From contig NZ_CP064356.1 in assembly GCF_018141545.1 (NCBI RefSeq), forward strand, positions 2,431,001 through 2,495,000: DNA of 64,000 bases, in the 5' to 3' direction. Origin of the DNA: Miltoncostaea oceani. Lineage in GTDB: Bacteria > Actinomycetota > Thermoleophilia > Miltoncostaeales > Miltoncostaeaceae. Made by a program: the position numbers and the translations under genes. This document shows positions 35,732 through 44,089 of this stretch, piece by piece; within the stretch, counting starts at the first letter, position 1, and every line of letters starts with the position of its first letter. A model generated the notes under the pieces. It made no database searches. It worked only from the letters and a program-made list of their open reading frames with translations, and was not told the DNA's origin.

Positions 35732-36894
35732 TCACCGGGGCGAGCGTCGTCTATCTCTCGGCCTGCGACTGGGACGCCCCGTGGCACGGCCCCCAGGAGA
35801 TCGCCGCGCGGCTCGGCGCGGTCGGCAACCGCGTCATCTACGTCGAGACGCTCGCCTGGCGCCGGCTCCGCCCCTCCGACGCCCGCCGGGCCGCCGGACG
35901 CGTCGCCCGCGGCCTCGCAGGCCGGAGACGGAGCGCACCCGCCGAGGTCGCGCCCGCCGGGGTCGAGATCGTCTCGCCTCTCCTGGTCCCCGGGGCGCGG
36001 TCGCGGCCTGCCCGAGCCCTTAACCGGACGCTGCTGGCGCGGACCCTCCGGCGCCGGATGGGGCCCGACGATCACCCCCGCCTGCTGTGGATCTACACGC
36101 CGAGCCGCGCCTCCCTCGACCTGGTGGGAGACCTCGGCGAGGACCTCGTCCTCTACCACTGCACCCAGTCCCACCCCGACCGGCCCACCGCCCCACCCGA
36201 GACGCGGGACGTGGAGCGGCGGCTGATCACGGCGGCCGACCTGGTCGTCGTGGACGGGATCGAGCTGCAGCGCGAACGTGCTCCGCTGCACCCGCACGTC
36301 CATCGCATACCGAGCGGCGTCGATCCGGAGGCGTACACCAGCGGCGTGACGCCCGCCGCGTGGACCACCGGTCTGCGCCGACCCGTCATCGGCTATCTCG
36401 GGTCGGTCGACCACCGCATCGACCCCGACCTCCTCACCGCCGTGGCGGCGGCGTTCCCGGGAGCGACGGTGGCGGTCGTCGGACCCGTCACCGACGTCGA
36501 CGTCACCGCACTCCGCGCCATGCCGAACGTCGTGATCCACCCGCAGGTGCCGATCGCGGCGGTTCCCGGCGTGCTCGCGGCGTTCGACGTGGGACTGCTG
36601 CCGTACGCCGACCAGCCCATGACGCGATACACGTATCCGGCCAAGCTGCACCAGTACCTCGCGGCGGGGTTACCGATCGCGAGCGTGCCGCTTCCCGACC
36701 TGGAGGAGTTCGCGGACCTCGTCCAGACCGGGACGGGGCCGGCGGGGTTCGTCGATGGCGTGTCGCGGGCGCTCGCGGCCCCGGTCGACGCGGACGCACG
36801 GCGCGCCGTGGCGCGCGTCAACAGCTGGGCACACCGCGTCGAGGAGCTCTCGCGCGTGATCGCGGAGCGCCTCGCTGCGCGGAGCGGTCCGTGA
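35728..36894 (+). CDS. GT-B glycosyltransferase (TuaH-like)
   Basis: A 388-residue enzyme, ATG overlapping the previous stop (ATGA). N-terminal half: VVYLSACDWDAPWHGPQEIA, LLWIYTPSRASLDLVGDLGE, LVLYHCTQSHPD. The linker region is TAADLVVVDGIELQRERAPL followed by HRIPSGVDPEAY. Donor half: PVIGYLGSVDHRIDPDLLTA, FDVGLLPYADQPMTRYTYPA, KLHQYLAAGLPIASVPLPDL. This arrangement matches TuaH-like transferases of teichuronic acid and related glycan loci. Sugar unknown. Confidence 0.85.
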   Translation: MITGASVVYLSACDWDAPWHGPQEIAARLGAVGNRVIYVETLAWRRLRPSDARRAAGRVARGLAGRRRSAPAEVAPAGVEIVSPLLVPGARSRPARALNRTLLARTLRRRMGPDDHPRLLWIYTPSRASLDLVGDLGEDLVLYHCTQSHPDRPTAPPETRDVERRLITAADLVVVDGIELQRERAPLHPHVHRIPSGVDPEAYTSGVTPAAWTTGLRRPVIGYLGSVDHRIDPDLLTAVAAAFPGATVAVVGPVTDVDVTALRAMPNVVIHPQVPIAAVPGVLAAFDVGLLPYADQPMTRYTYPAKLHQYLAAGLPIASVPLPDLEEFADLVQTGTGPAGFVDGVSRALAAPVDADARRAVARVNSWAHRVEELSRVIAERLAARSGP

Positions 36895-37715
36895 CCGGAC
36901 CGCGCCTCTCGGTGGTCGTCATCTCCTGGAACGAGCGGCCCGAGCTGGAGCGCTGCCTGGACGCCCTGCAGCGGCACCCGGCGGGGGGCGGCCAGGAGGT
37001 CATCGTGGTCGACAACGGATCGACCGACGACACCCACGCGATGCTCGCGTCCCGGGCGGGAGGGGTGCGTGTGGTCGCGAACCCCGACAACCGGGGCGTC
37101 ACGGTCGCACGAAACCAGGGCATGCGGCTCTGCCGCGGCCGCATCATCGCGATGCTCGACTCCGACGCCTACGTCCACCCGGGCGCCCTCGACCTGCTCT
37201 GCGACCACCTCGACGCGGACCCCGGGGTGGGTCTCGTCGGTCCCCGCCTGCTCTACGAGGACGGCACGCTCCAGGAGAGCTGCCGGCGGGTCCCCTCGCC
37301 CGTGGCGCTGCTGGCGAACCGCCTTCCCGCGTTCGGCCGGCTCCACGCGGGGTCCGCCCGCCGCCGCTACCTCATGATCGGCGAGGACCACACCCGCACG
37401 ATGGACGTGGAGTACCTGCTGGGCGCCGCGATGGTCTTCCGCCGCGCCGTCGTGGAGCGGATCGGGGGCTTCGACGAGCGCTTCGGCTTCAGCACCCCCG
37501 GGGGCTACGGCTTCGACGACGCCGACTGGGCGCTGCGCGTACGTGCCGCGGGCTGGCGCGTGACCTACGTGCCCGACGCCGTGGCGACGCACGGCTACCG
37601 ACGGCGGCTCGCCGGCCAACCGGTGTCACGGGCCGGACTCGCGCTCGGCCTGAGCTACCTGATGCTGCGGCTGAAGCACGTCGGCCGTGCGCGTCGAGGT
37701 CTCGGTCCCTCGTGA
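36891..37715 (+). CDS. GT2 glycosyltransferase (rhamnosyltransferase-like)
   Basis: A 274-residue GT-A enzyme, GTG 36891 overlapping the previous stop (GTGA). Motifs: RLSVVVISWNERPELERCLD, VIVVDNGSTDDTHAML, NRGVTVARNQGMRLCRGRII, AMLDSDAYVHPGALDLL (DSD metal site), YLLGAAMVFRRAVVERIGGF and GYGFDDADWALRVRAAGWRV. Length and motif spacing are those of WbbL-type rhamnosyl/galactofuranosyl transferases. Cytoplasmic, adding to lipid-linked glycan. Confidence 0.9.
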   Translation: MTGPRLSVVVISWNERPELERCLDALQRHPAGGGQEVIVVDNGSTDDTHAMLASRAGGVRVVANPDNRGVTVARNQGMRLCRGRIIAMLDSDAYVHPGALDLLCDHLDADPGVGLVGPRLLYEDGTLQESCRRVPSPVALLANRLPAFGRLHAGSARRRYLMIGEDHTRTMDVEYLLGAAMVFRRAVVERIGGFDERFGFSTPGGYGFDDADWALRVRAAGWRVTYVPDAVATHGYRRRLAGQPVSRAGLALGLSYLMLRLKHVGRARRGLGPS

Positions 37716-40708
37716 GTGGCGCCCGCAACCGGACTGTCGTCGTCGCGATCGCGGCCGCCGTACTCTGCGCGGCTGCCGCCGCCGCCCTGATGCTGACCGG
37801 GCGCGCCGACGACACGGAGGAGGGTGCACTGCCGCCCGCGGCCGGCGAGGTCACCCCGCTCCCGCTACGCCTCGCGTTCGACGGTGCGGGCCGTGGAGGG
37901 ATCGTGGACCGTGACGGCGAGGTCACCGGCTTCACCGGGACCGGATCCGTGAAGGGGGGATCCGGCGCGACGGCGGACCGGGACGTGGCGGCGGGTGCGT
38001 TGACGATCCGGGCGCCGGAGGGATCCGCAGGCGCGGCGCGGAGGGACGGCGCGGCATGGGTCCGGTACGACGGTCGGGCACCCCACGCGGTGACGGCCAC
38101 CCTCCAGGGTCCGCTGGTGTTCGATCTCGACGGTCAGTACGGCGGTGTGTTCACGACCGGGACGGACGCGGCGAGCCTGACGATCGAGGGTGCGGACCGG
38201 GAACTGCGCGCCGTCCTCACTCGCCAGACGGGGGGCGAGATCACCGAGGTGGAGTGGCCGCTCCCACCCCTGGACGGGTCGGTCACCCTGAGGATGGTGG
38301 TCGATCCGCCGCGCGGCATCGTGACCGCACACTACGGCCCCGAGGGCGGGCCGCTGACCGTGCTCGGGTCCGCCGCCCTGCTCGCACCACCAGCGGCGGG
38401 ATCACGCGCGGGGGTCGTGACGGGCAGCACCGACGGCGTCCCGCCGGTGCAGGTCGCCTACACCGACTTCTCGGTCCTGCCGCTTGCCGTGTCCGCAGCG
38501 GGATGGTCGCCGCGGGCCGCGGCGCCGGTCCCGCGCTACGAGTCGCAGGGCGGCGTCGCAGGCGGGCGGCTCTTCGTCTTCGGCGGCTTCGTCGACATCA
38601 ACGTGCGCGCGACGACGCGGTCCGACGTCTACGACCCGGCCGGTGACCGGTGGAGCCGGGTGGCCGACATGCCCGAGCCGATCACGCACGCCGGCGCCGC
38701 GGTCGCCGGTCGGGAGATCTGGATCGCCGGGGGCTTCGTCGGGGACAACCCGGGGCCGAGCACCGACCACGTCTGGCGTTACGACACGGAACGAGACCGC
38801 TGGTCGCCGGGACCGGACCTGCCGGCGGCGCGCGCAGGGGGTGCCCTGGTGCGGCTCGGGAATCGGCTCCACTACTTCGGCGGAACGACCCGGGAGGCCG
38901 GGCACGTGATCCACGTCGACCACGGGGACCATTGGGTGCTCGACCTCCGTCGGCCGACCCGCTGGACCCCGGCCGCCCCGATGCCGGACCCGCGCAACCA
39001 CATGGCGGGCGTCGCGCTCGGCGGCCTCGCCTACGCGATCGGGGGCCAGCACGAGGCCGACGAGGTCGACGGGAACCGCACCACGGTCGTGTCATACGAC
39101 CCCGCAACGGATCGCTGGACCGAACGCGCACCGCTGCCCCAGCCGATCGGGCACATATCGGCGTCGACCGTGACCGCGGATGGCCGCATACTCGTCGCAG
39201 CGGGGCTGACCCAGAAGCAGGTGGAGGTCTCATCGATCCTCGCCTACGACGCGCGCGCCGACTCCTGGGAGGCGCTCCGGCCGCTGCCCGAGGGGCTCCA
39301 GTCACCCCTCGCCGGTGTCGCCGACGGCCGGCTCCTCGTCACGGGTGGAAGCGTGGAGTTCCTCCCCGGCACAGCGACCTACACCGCCACTCTGGCCGAC
39401 CTCGCGCCCGCGCCCACCCTGCGCTTCGGCCGCCGTCGCACCCTGCTGCAGGGACCGGACGTGGGCGCACGACGCCCGTGGCAGCCGACGTCCCTGGCGC
39501 GCGGCCCCGACAACCGGCTCTACGTCGCGCAGCTGGGCGGGGAGATCCACGTCCTCCGACTCCGGGGTACGGCGACGCCCGTCCTGGAGCGAACGATCAC
39601 CACCATCGCCCGCCGCCCGAATCGGGACTCCGACGGGCGTCCGAGCACGACACGCGGCCGCCAGGTCACCGGCGTCGCCGTCGCGTCCGACACCGACGCC
39701 CCCGGCGGGACCGTCCTCTACGTCACGCACAGCGACCCGCGGTTCGTGGCGGACGGGAAGCCGGGACGCGTGCCCTCCGACCCGGCGTCCGGTGTCGTCA
39801 CGATGCTCCGCGGTCCACGCTTCGACGCGACGGACGGTCGGGATCTGGTGCGGGGCCTTCCACGTTCGGCGGAGTTCCACAGCCCCAACGGACTGGCTCT
39901 CGGGCCGGACGGTTGGCTGTACCTGACGGTGGGCGCCAACACGAACCATGGGGCACCGTCGACGTACTTCTCCCACTACCCGGAGACCACGTTCTCGGCG
40001 GCGGTCATCCGTCTTCGTCCCGACCGCATCGCCCGGCCGATCGACGTGTCCGCCTCCTCGCGCATCCGCTGGCGGTCGCCCTGCGCCGCTGACGAGGACG
40101 TCGGCGACGGGTGCGAGGCCGGTGCGGACGTGACGACCCATCCCGCCGACGTCCCCGGCACGTTGGAGACCTTCGCGACCGGCGTCCGGAACGGCTACGA
40201 CCTCGTGTGGCACAGCAACGGGCGGCTCTACGTCAACGACAACGGCGGCAACGCGTACTACGGAACCGCTCCCGGGCCCGCCGACGGTTGCCCGGACGCC
40301 ACGGCTCACGATCCGGCGACGACACCGGACCGCCTGCTGCTCGTCCGCCGCGGCTCGTACCTCGGGCACCCCGACCCGGCGCGCGGCGAATGCCGGTTCG
40401 GCGCACCACCGGGCCGGGGTCCGCTCGCCCTCTACGGGATGCGGACATCGACGGACGGGATCATCGAGTACCGGGGGAACGCCTTCGGTGGGCGCCTCCG
40501 GGGCCAGTTGCTGTCGGTCAACTACGGGGAGGGTCCGAGCGTCGTCCGCGTCGCCCTCTCACCCGACGGGACACGTGCCGCCACCCCGGCGCCGCTCGCC
40601 CGCGGCCTCTCCGATCCGGTGGATCTCGTCGAGGGCCCCGGGGGTCGCCTGATCGTCGCCGAGCACGGACGGGGTGGGCGGGTCAGCGTCCTGTCACCCG
40701 TGCCCTGA
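37712..40708 (+). CDS. membrane-anchored kelch and PQQ/sugar-dehydrogenase-like propeller protein
   Basis: A 998-residue exported protein, GTG overlapping the previous stop (GTGA). Residues 8-29 are an N-terminal anchor or signal (VVVAIAAAVLCAAAAAALML). About 50-260: LamG/concanavalin-like beta domain. About 265-560: kelch repeats (GGRLFVFGGFVDINVR, SDVYDPAGDRWSRVADMPEP, GREIWIAGGFVGDN, AYAIGGQHEADEV, GRLLVTGGSVEF). About 590-995: a second propeller resembling soluble glucose/sorbosone dehydrogenase (SLARGPDNRLYVAQLGGEIH, GLALGPDGWLYLTVGANTNH, GVRNGYDLVWHSNGRLYVND, PGGRLIVAEHGRGG). Two propellers plus a sugar-binding-like domain fit a surface protein that holds or oxidises glycan. Catalysis is not shown. 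The 3' end overlaps the convergent GT4 by 15 bp. Confidence 0.82.
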   Translation: MSGARNRTVVVAIAAAVLCAAAAAALMLTGRADDTEEGALPPAAGEVTPLPLRLAFDGAGRGGIVDRDGEVTGFTGTGSVKGGSGATADRDVAAGALTIRAPEGSAGAARRDGAAWVRYDGRAPHAVTATLQGPLVFDLDGQYGGVFTTGTDAASLTIEGADRELRAVLTRQTGGEITEVEWPLPPLDGSVTLRMVVDPPRGIVTAHYGPEGGPLTVLGSAALLAPPAAGSRAGVVTGSTDGVPPVQVAYTDFSVLPLAVSAAGWSPRAAAPVPRYESQGGVAGGRLFVFGGFVDINVRATTRSDVYDPAGDRWSRVADMPEPITHAGAAVAGREIWIAGGFVGDNPGPSTDHVWRYDTERDRWSPGPDLPAARAGGALVRLGNRLHYFGGTTREAGHVIHVDHGDHWVLDLRRPTRWTPAAPMPDPRNHMAGVALGGLAYAIGGQHEADEVDGNRTTVVSYDPATDRWTERAPLPQPIGHISASTVTADGRILVAAGLTQKQVEVSSILAYDARADSWEALRPLPEGLQSPLAGVADGRLLVTGGSVEFLPGTATYTATLADLAPAPTLRFGRRRTLLQGPDVGARRPWQPTSLARGPDNRLYVAQLGGEIHVLRLRGTATPVLERTITTIARRPNRDSDGRPSTTRGRQVTGVAVASDTDAPGGTVLYVTHSDPRFVADGKPGRVPSDPASGVVTMLRGPRFDATDGRDLVRGLPRSAEFHSPNGLALGPDGWLYLTVGANTNHGAPSTYFSHYPETTFSAAVIRLRPDRIARPIDVSASSRIRWRSPCAADEDVGDGCEAGADVTTHPADVPGTLETFATGVRNGYDLVWHSNGRLYVNDNGGNAYYGTAPGPADGCPDATAHDPATTPDRLLLVRRGSYLGHPDPARGECRFGAPPGRGPLALYGMRTSTDGIIEYRGNAFGGRLRGQLLSVNYGEGPSVVRVALSPDGTRAATPAPLARGLSDPVDLVEGPGGRLIVAEHGRGGRVSVLSPVP

Positions 40709-41836
40709 GGGGCCACCGGCCGAACGCGACGCCGCCAGAGCCCTCACCGCGACGGCCTCCATCGCGGTGACCGACCGATCCCAGTCGAGCGTCCGCACCG
40801 CGCGACCGCCCGACGCCGCGAGGACCCTGCGGCGGGGGGGATCCTCCACCAACGTGACGAGGCCGTCCTCCATCGCGGCGCGGTCACCGACCGGGACGAG
40901 CAGGCTGTTGGACGGGTCCGCGTACTCGACGACGCCCTCGTTCGCCGCCGCGACGACGGCGCAGCCGCATGCCATGGCCTCCGCGGGGGGCAGTGCCCAC
41001 CCCTCCAGGTGGCTCGTGTGGAGGAACACCGCGAAGCTGTTGTAGAGATCCCGGATCCGGTCCTGGGACGGGTCCTCCTCGTAGGAGATCCACGAGGGCA
41101 GATCCCGCCGGCGCCGGCGCTGACCGAACGCGGTGACGCGCAGGCGGGGGACCCTGCGGCGGACCGCCCGGAGCACCGCCAGGGCGTCGTCGCGCCCACG
41201 GATGGGCTCGTCGCGATCGATGAAGCCGACGTGCGCGTCGTCACGCGCGTCGATCGGGACCACGGTGCGGAAGTGGTCGAGGTCCATCCCGTTGGGGATG
41301 CGGGTGATCCGGTCGCCGACCCCGAGGCCCTCCCCCACGCGCTGCAGCCAGCGCGAGATCACGATCTTCTCGAGTGGCAGGCGCCAGGTCGCCTCGACCT
41401 CCGCGGCCGGACCGTCCCAGATCTCGTGGCTCTGGATGAGATAGAGCCCCGCGCGTCCGGGACCGGACGCGCGCGCGACCCACGGGGCCGTCCACCATGC
41501 CGTGGCCACGAGCACATCCGCGCCGCCGAGGGCGGCGGGCGCGAGGCCATCCGAGACGCGCACGGCGACGGCGGGGTCGAACGCGAACCAGCTCCACGGG
41601 TCCGGCCGCCTGGCGCGTCGCAGCGGGGCGGCCAGACCGACGGCCCTGGCCCGCAGCGAGCGCGGACGCAGCGGGCGTCTCGGGTGGACGACCTCCACCC
41701 CATACCCACGCCGGCTCAACCGGTTCGCGTACTCGTACGCCACGCGGAACCCGCCGATGGGCGCCTCGGGCACGCACGGGAGGACGAACGCGATGCGCGG
41801 CGGCCGGCCGTCGGCGGGTGGGGGATCGACTGTCAC
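40694..41836 (-). CDS. GT4-like glycosyltransferase
   Basis: A 380-residue GT-B enzyme. N-terminal half: RIAFVLPCVPEAPIGGFRVA, YEYANRLSRRGYGVEVVHPR, DVLVATAWWTAPWVARASGP, LYLIQSHEIWDGPAAEVEAT. Donor half: RIPNGMDLDHFRTV, WISYEEDPSQDRIRDLYNSF, HTSHLEGWALPPAEAMACGC (typical EX7E region), EGVVEYADPSNSLLVPVG. These are features of RgpA/WsaF-like transferases. Start set at GTG 41836 where similarity to the family begins; a longer frame to 41998 would be Arg-rich and cross the divergent promoter. Confidence 0.85.
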   Translation of the reverse strand: MTVDPPPADGRPPRIAFVLPCVPEAPIGGFRVAYEYANRLSRRGYGVEVVHPRRPLRPRSLRARAVGLAAPLRRARRPDPWSWFAFDPAVAVRVSDGLAPAALGGADVLVATAWWTAPWVARASGPGRAGLYLIQSHEIWDGPAAEVEATWRLPLEKIVISRWLQRVGEGLGVGDRITRIPNGMDLDHFRTVVPIDARDDAHVGFIDRDEPIRGRDDALAVLRAVRRRVPRLRVTAFGQRRRRRDLPSWISYEEDPSQDRIRDLYNSFAVFLHTSHLEGWALPPAEAMACGCAVVAAANEGVVEYADPSNSLLVPVGDRAAMEDGLVTLVEDPPRRRVLAASGGRAVRTLDWDRSVTAMEAVAVRALAASRSAGGPSGHG

Positions 41837-41962
41837 GGATGTCGCTTTCGCGCTGCGGCGGGCGGGTCCGGAGGCTATCCGCCCGATGCCTGCGGCGGCA
41901 CCGGTCCACCGTCGGGCTCCCCACCCCCCGATCGACCGGCGCGGCCACACGCGGCGGTGGAC

Positions 41963-41968
41963 TACCCT
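41963..41968 (+). promoter_or_regulatory. -10 element upstream of second wzm
   Basis: TACCCT, then eight bases, then ATG 41977. A transcription start seven bases past the hexamer would leave at most a one- or two-base leader. No Shine-Dalgarno is present. Confidence 0.5.
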
Positions 41969-41976
41969 CGCCCGAG

Positions 41977-42813
41977 ATGAGGACGGCGGACCAGCCACAG
42001 GGAACCCTGATCGCCCCCCGCGCCGGGTGGGCGCCCCTCGACCTCGCCGAGCTCTGGTCGTACCGGGAGCTCCTGTTCTTCCTGGCCTGGCGCGACGTCA
42101 AGGTGCGGTACAAGCAGACCGTCCTCGGCGCAGCGTGGGCGGTGATCCAGCCGGCCTTGACGATGGTCGTCTTCAGCATCTTCTTCGGCGGGCTCGCCGA
42201 CGTCCCGTCGGACGGCGCGCCCTACCCGGTCTTCGCCTTCGCGGCCCTCGTACCGTGGACGTTCTTCGCCAACGGCCTGACCCAGGCGGCGAACAGCGTC
42301 GTCGCCGAGGAGGGGATGATCGACAAGGTCTACTTCCCGCGGGTCACCGTTCCCCTGGCCGCCGTGCTGGCCACCCTCGTCGACCTCGCGATCGCGATGG
42401 TCGTCTTGGTCGCGGTGATGCTCGCGTACGGCATCGTGCCCGGGTGGCAGGTCGTGACGCTTCCCGCGTTCGTCCTGCTCGCCGCGATGGCGGCGCTCGG
42501 CGCGGGACTCTGGCTGGCGGCGCTCAACGTGCAATACCGCGATGTCCGCTACACGCTGACCTTCCTGGTGCAGCTCTGGCTCTTCGCGAGCCCGGTCGCG
42601 TACCCGACGAGTCTCGTCCCCTCGCCCTGGGACGTCGTCTACGGACTGAACCCGATGGTGGGCGTCATCGACGGGTTCCGGTGGGCCCTCCTCGGCACCA
42701 CTCCGGCGCCAGGGACGATGGTCGCCCTGTCGATCGTCGTCACCACCTCCGCCCTTATCGGCGGGCTCTTCTACTTCCGTCGCATGGAACGCACCTTCGC
42801 CGATGTCATCTGA
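41977..42813 (+). CDS. wzm: second polysaccharide ABC exporter permease (Wzm type)
   Basis: A 278-residue ABC-2 permease with six helices, clearly paralogous to the one at 28084. Shared marks: FFLAWRDVKVRYKQTVLGAA, WAVIQPALTMVVFSIFFGGL, SVVAEEGMIDKVYFPRVTVP and WLFASPVAYPTSLVPSPWDV. It should form an exporter with the Wzt encoded next, whose start overlaps its end by 11 bp. Opens the block C operon (41977-48126). Confidence 0.92.
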   Translation: MRTADQPQGTLIAPRAGWAPLDLAELWSYRELLFFLAWRDVKVRYKQTVLGAAWAVIQPALTMVVFSIFFGGLADVPSDGAPYPVFAFAALVPWTFFANGLTQAANSVVAEEGMIDKVYFPRVTVPLAAVLATLVDLAIAMVVLVAVMLAYGIVPGWQVVTLPAFVLLAAMAALGAGLWLAALNVQYRDVRYTLTFLVQLWLFASPVAYPTSLVPSPWDVVYGLNPMVGVIDGFRWALLGTTPAPGTMVALSIVVTTSALIGGLFYFRRMERTFADVI

Positions 42814-44089
42814 ACCGCTCGCCCTGCGGGTCGACGGCATCGGCAAGCGCTACCGGCTCGGTGAGGCCAACGGCTACCGCACGCTCCGAGAGGGCATCGC
42901 GTCGCTCGGGCGACGCCGGCGACACGTCGCGAGGGAGTCGAGCGCCGAGATGTGGGCGTTGCGCGACGTGACGTTCGATGTCCGGTCGGGCGAGGTGGTC
43001 GGAGTGATCGGTCGCAACGGCGCCGGCAAGAGCACGCTCCTCAAGGTCCTCTCGCGGATCACCGAGCCCACCGAGGGCGAGGCGCGGGTCACCGGCCGCG
43101 TCGGGGCCCTGCTCGAGGTGGGCACCGGCTTCCACCCGGAACTGACGGGGCGCGAGAACATCCTGCTGAACGGTGCGATCCTCGGCATGCGCCGCGCCGA
43201 CATCCGGCGCAACCTCGACGCGATCGTCGCCTTCGCCGAGATCGAGAGGTTCCTCGACACACCCGTCAAGCGCTACTCGACGGGCATGCAGATGCGCCTC
43301 GCCTTCGCGGTGGCGGCCCACCTGGAGCCCGAGATCCTCGTCATCGACGAGGTCCTCGCCGTCGGCGACGCGGAGTTCCAGCGCAAGTGCCTCGGCCGTA
43401 TGGGCAACGTGGCACGCGAAGGTCGGACGGTGCTCTTCGTGAGCCACAACATGGCGGCCGTCGAGAGCCTCTGCGACCGGGTCCTCTGGTTGGAGGGCGG
43501 CCGCGTCGTCGCCGACGGTCCCGCCGGCGACGTGGTGTCGCGCTACCTCCAGGCGTCGTTCTCGCCCGACAACGATCGGTCGTGGACCGACCCGGCGGAT
43601 GCACCGGGGGACGAGCACGTCCGGGTACGCCGCGCACGCGTGCGTCCCGTCGGCGGCAGCGCCGACGATCCGATCGACGTCGGCACCCCGTTCGACATCG
43701 AGATCGAGTACTGGAACCTCATCGCCGGGGCGCGGATCGACCTCAGCCTGCACGTCTACAACGAGCAGGGGGTGCTCGTCTTCAACGCCGCGCCCCTCGA
43801 CTCCACGCCCGGACGGGGCCTGCCGCGACCCGCCGGCCTCTACCGCGAGGTCTGCTCGGTCCCGGCGCGTCTGATGAACGACGGGGTCCACACCGTGGAG
43901 ATGCTCGTGGTGCGGAACGACACCGAAGTCGTCTTCGGCTTGTCCGAACTGGTCACCTTCAACATCCGTGACGACCTCGAGGGGAGGGGTTCCTGGTACG
44001 GCGGGTGGGCCGGAGCGGTCCGACCGCGCCTCGACTGGAGCTCCGACCTCGTGCAGGAGGGTCCACCCTCGGGGCGGGTCGCCACGTGA
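42803..44089 (+). CDS. wzt: second polysaccharide ABC exporter ATPase (Wzt type)
   Basis: A 428-residue ATPase: Walker A (GVIGRNGAGKST, about 67), signature YSTGMQMRLAFAVA, Walker B (ILVIDEVLAVGD), H-loop (LFVSHNMAAVESL). Residues about 270-410 are the C-terminal carbohydrate-binding-type domain of Wzt (FDIEIEYWNLIAGARIDLSL, HVYNEQGVLVFNAAP, GLYREVCSVPARLMNDGVHT). This domain resembles classic Wzt_C more closely than that of the first Wzt, which argues for different cargo. ATG 42803 overlaps the wzm end. Confidence 0.93.
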   Translation: MSSEPLALRVDGIGKRYRLGEANGYRTLREGIASLGRRRRHVARESSAEMWALRDVTFDVRSGEVVGVIGRNGAGKSTLLKVLSRITEPTEGEARVTGRVGALLEVGTGFHPELTGRENILLNGAILGMRRADIRRNLDAIVAFAEIERFLDTPVKRYSTGMQMRLAFAVAAHLEPEILVIDEVLAVGDAEFQRKCLGRMGNVAREGRTVLFVSHNMAAVESLCDRVLWLEGGRVVADGPAGDVVSRYLQASFSPDNDRSWTDPADAPGDEHVRVRRARVRPVGGSADDPIDVGTPFDIEIEYWNLIAGARIDLSLHVYNEQGVLVFNAAPLDSTPGRGLPRPAGLYREVCSVPARLMNDGVHTVEMLVVRNDTEVVFGLSELVTFNIRDDLEGRGSWYGGWAGAVRPRLDWSSDLVQEGPPSGRVAT

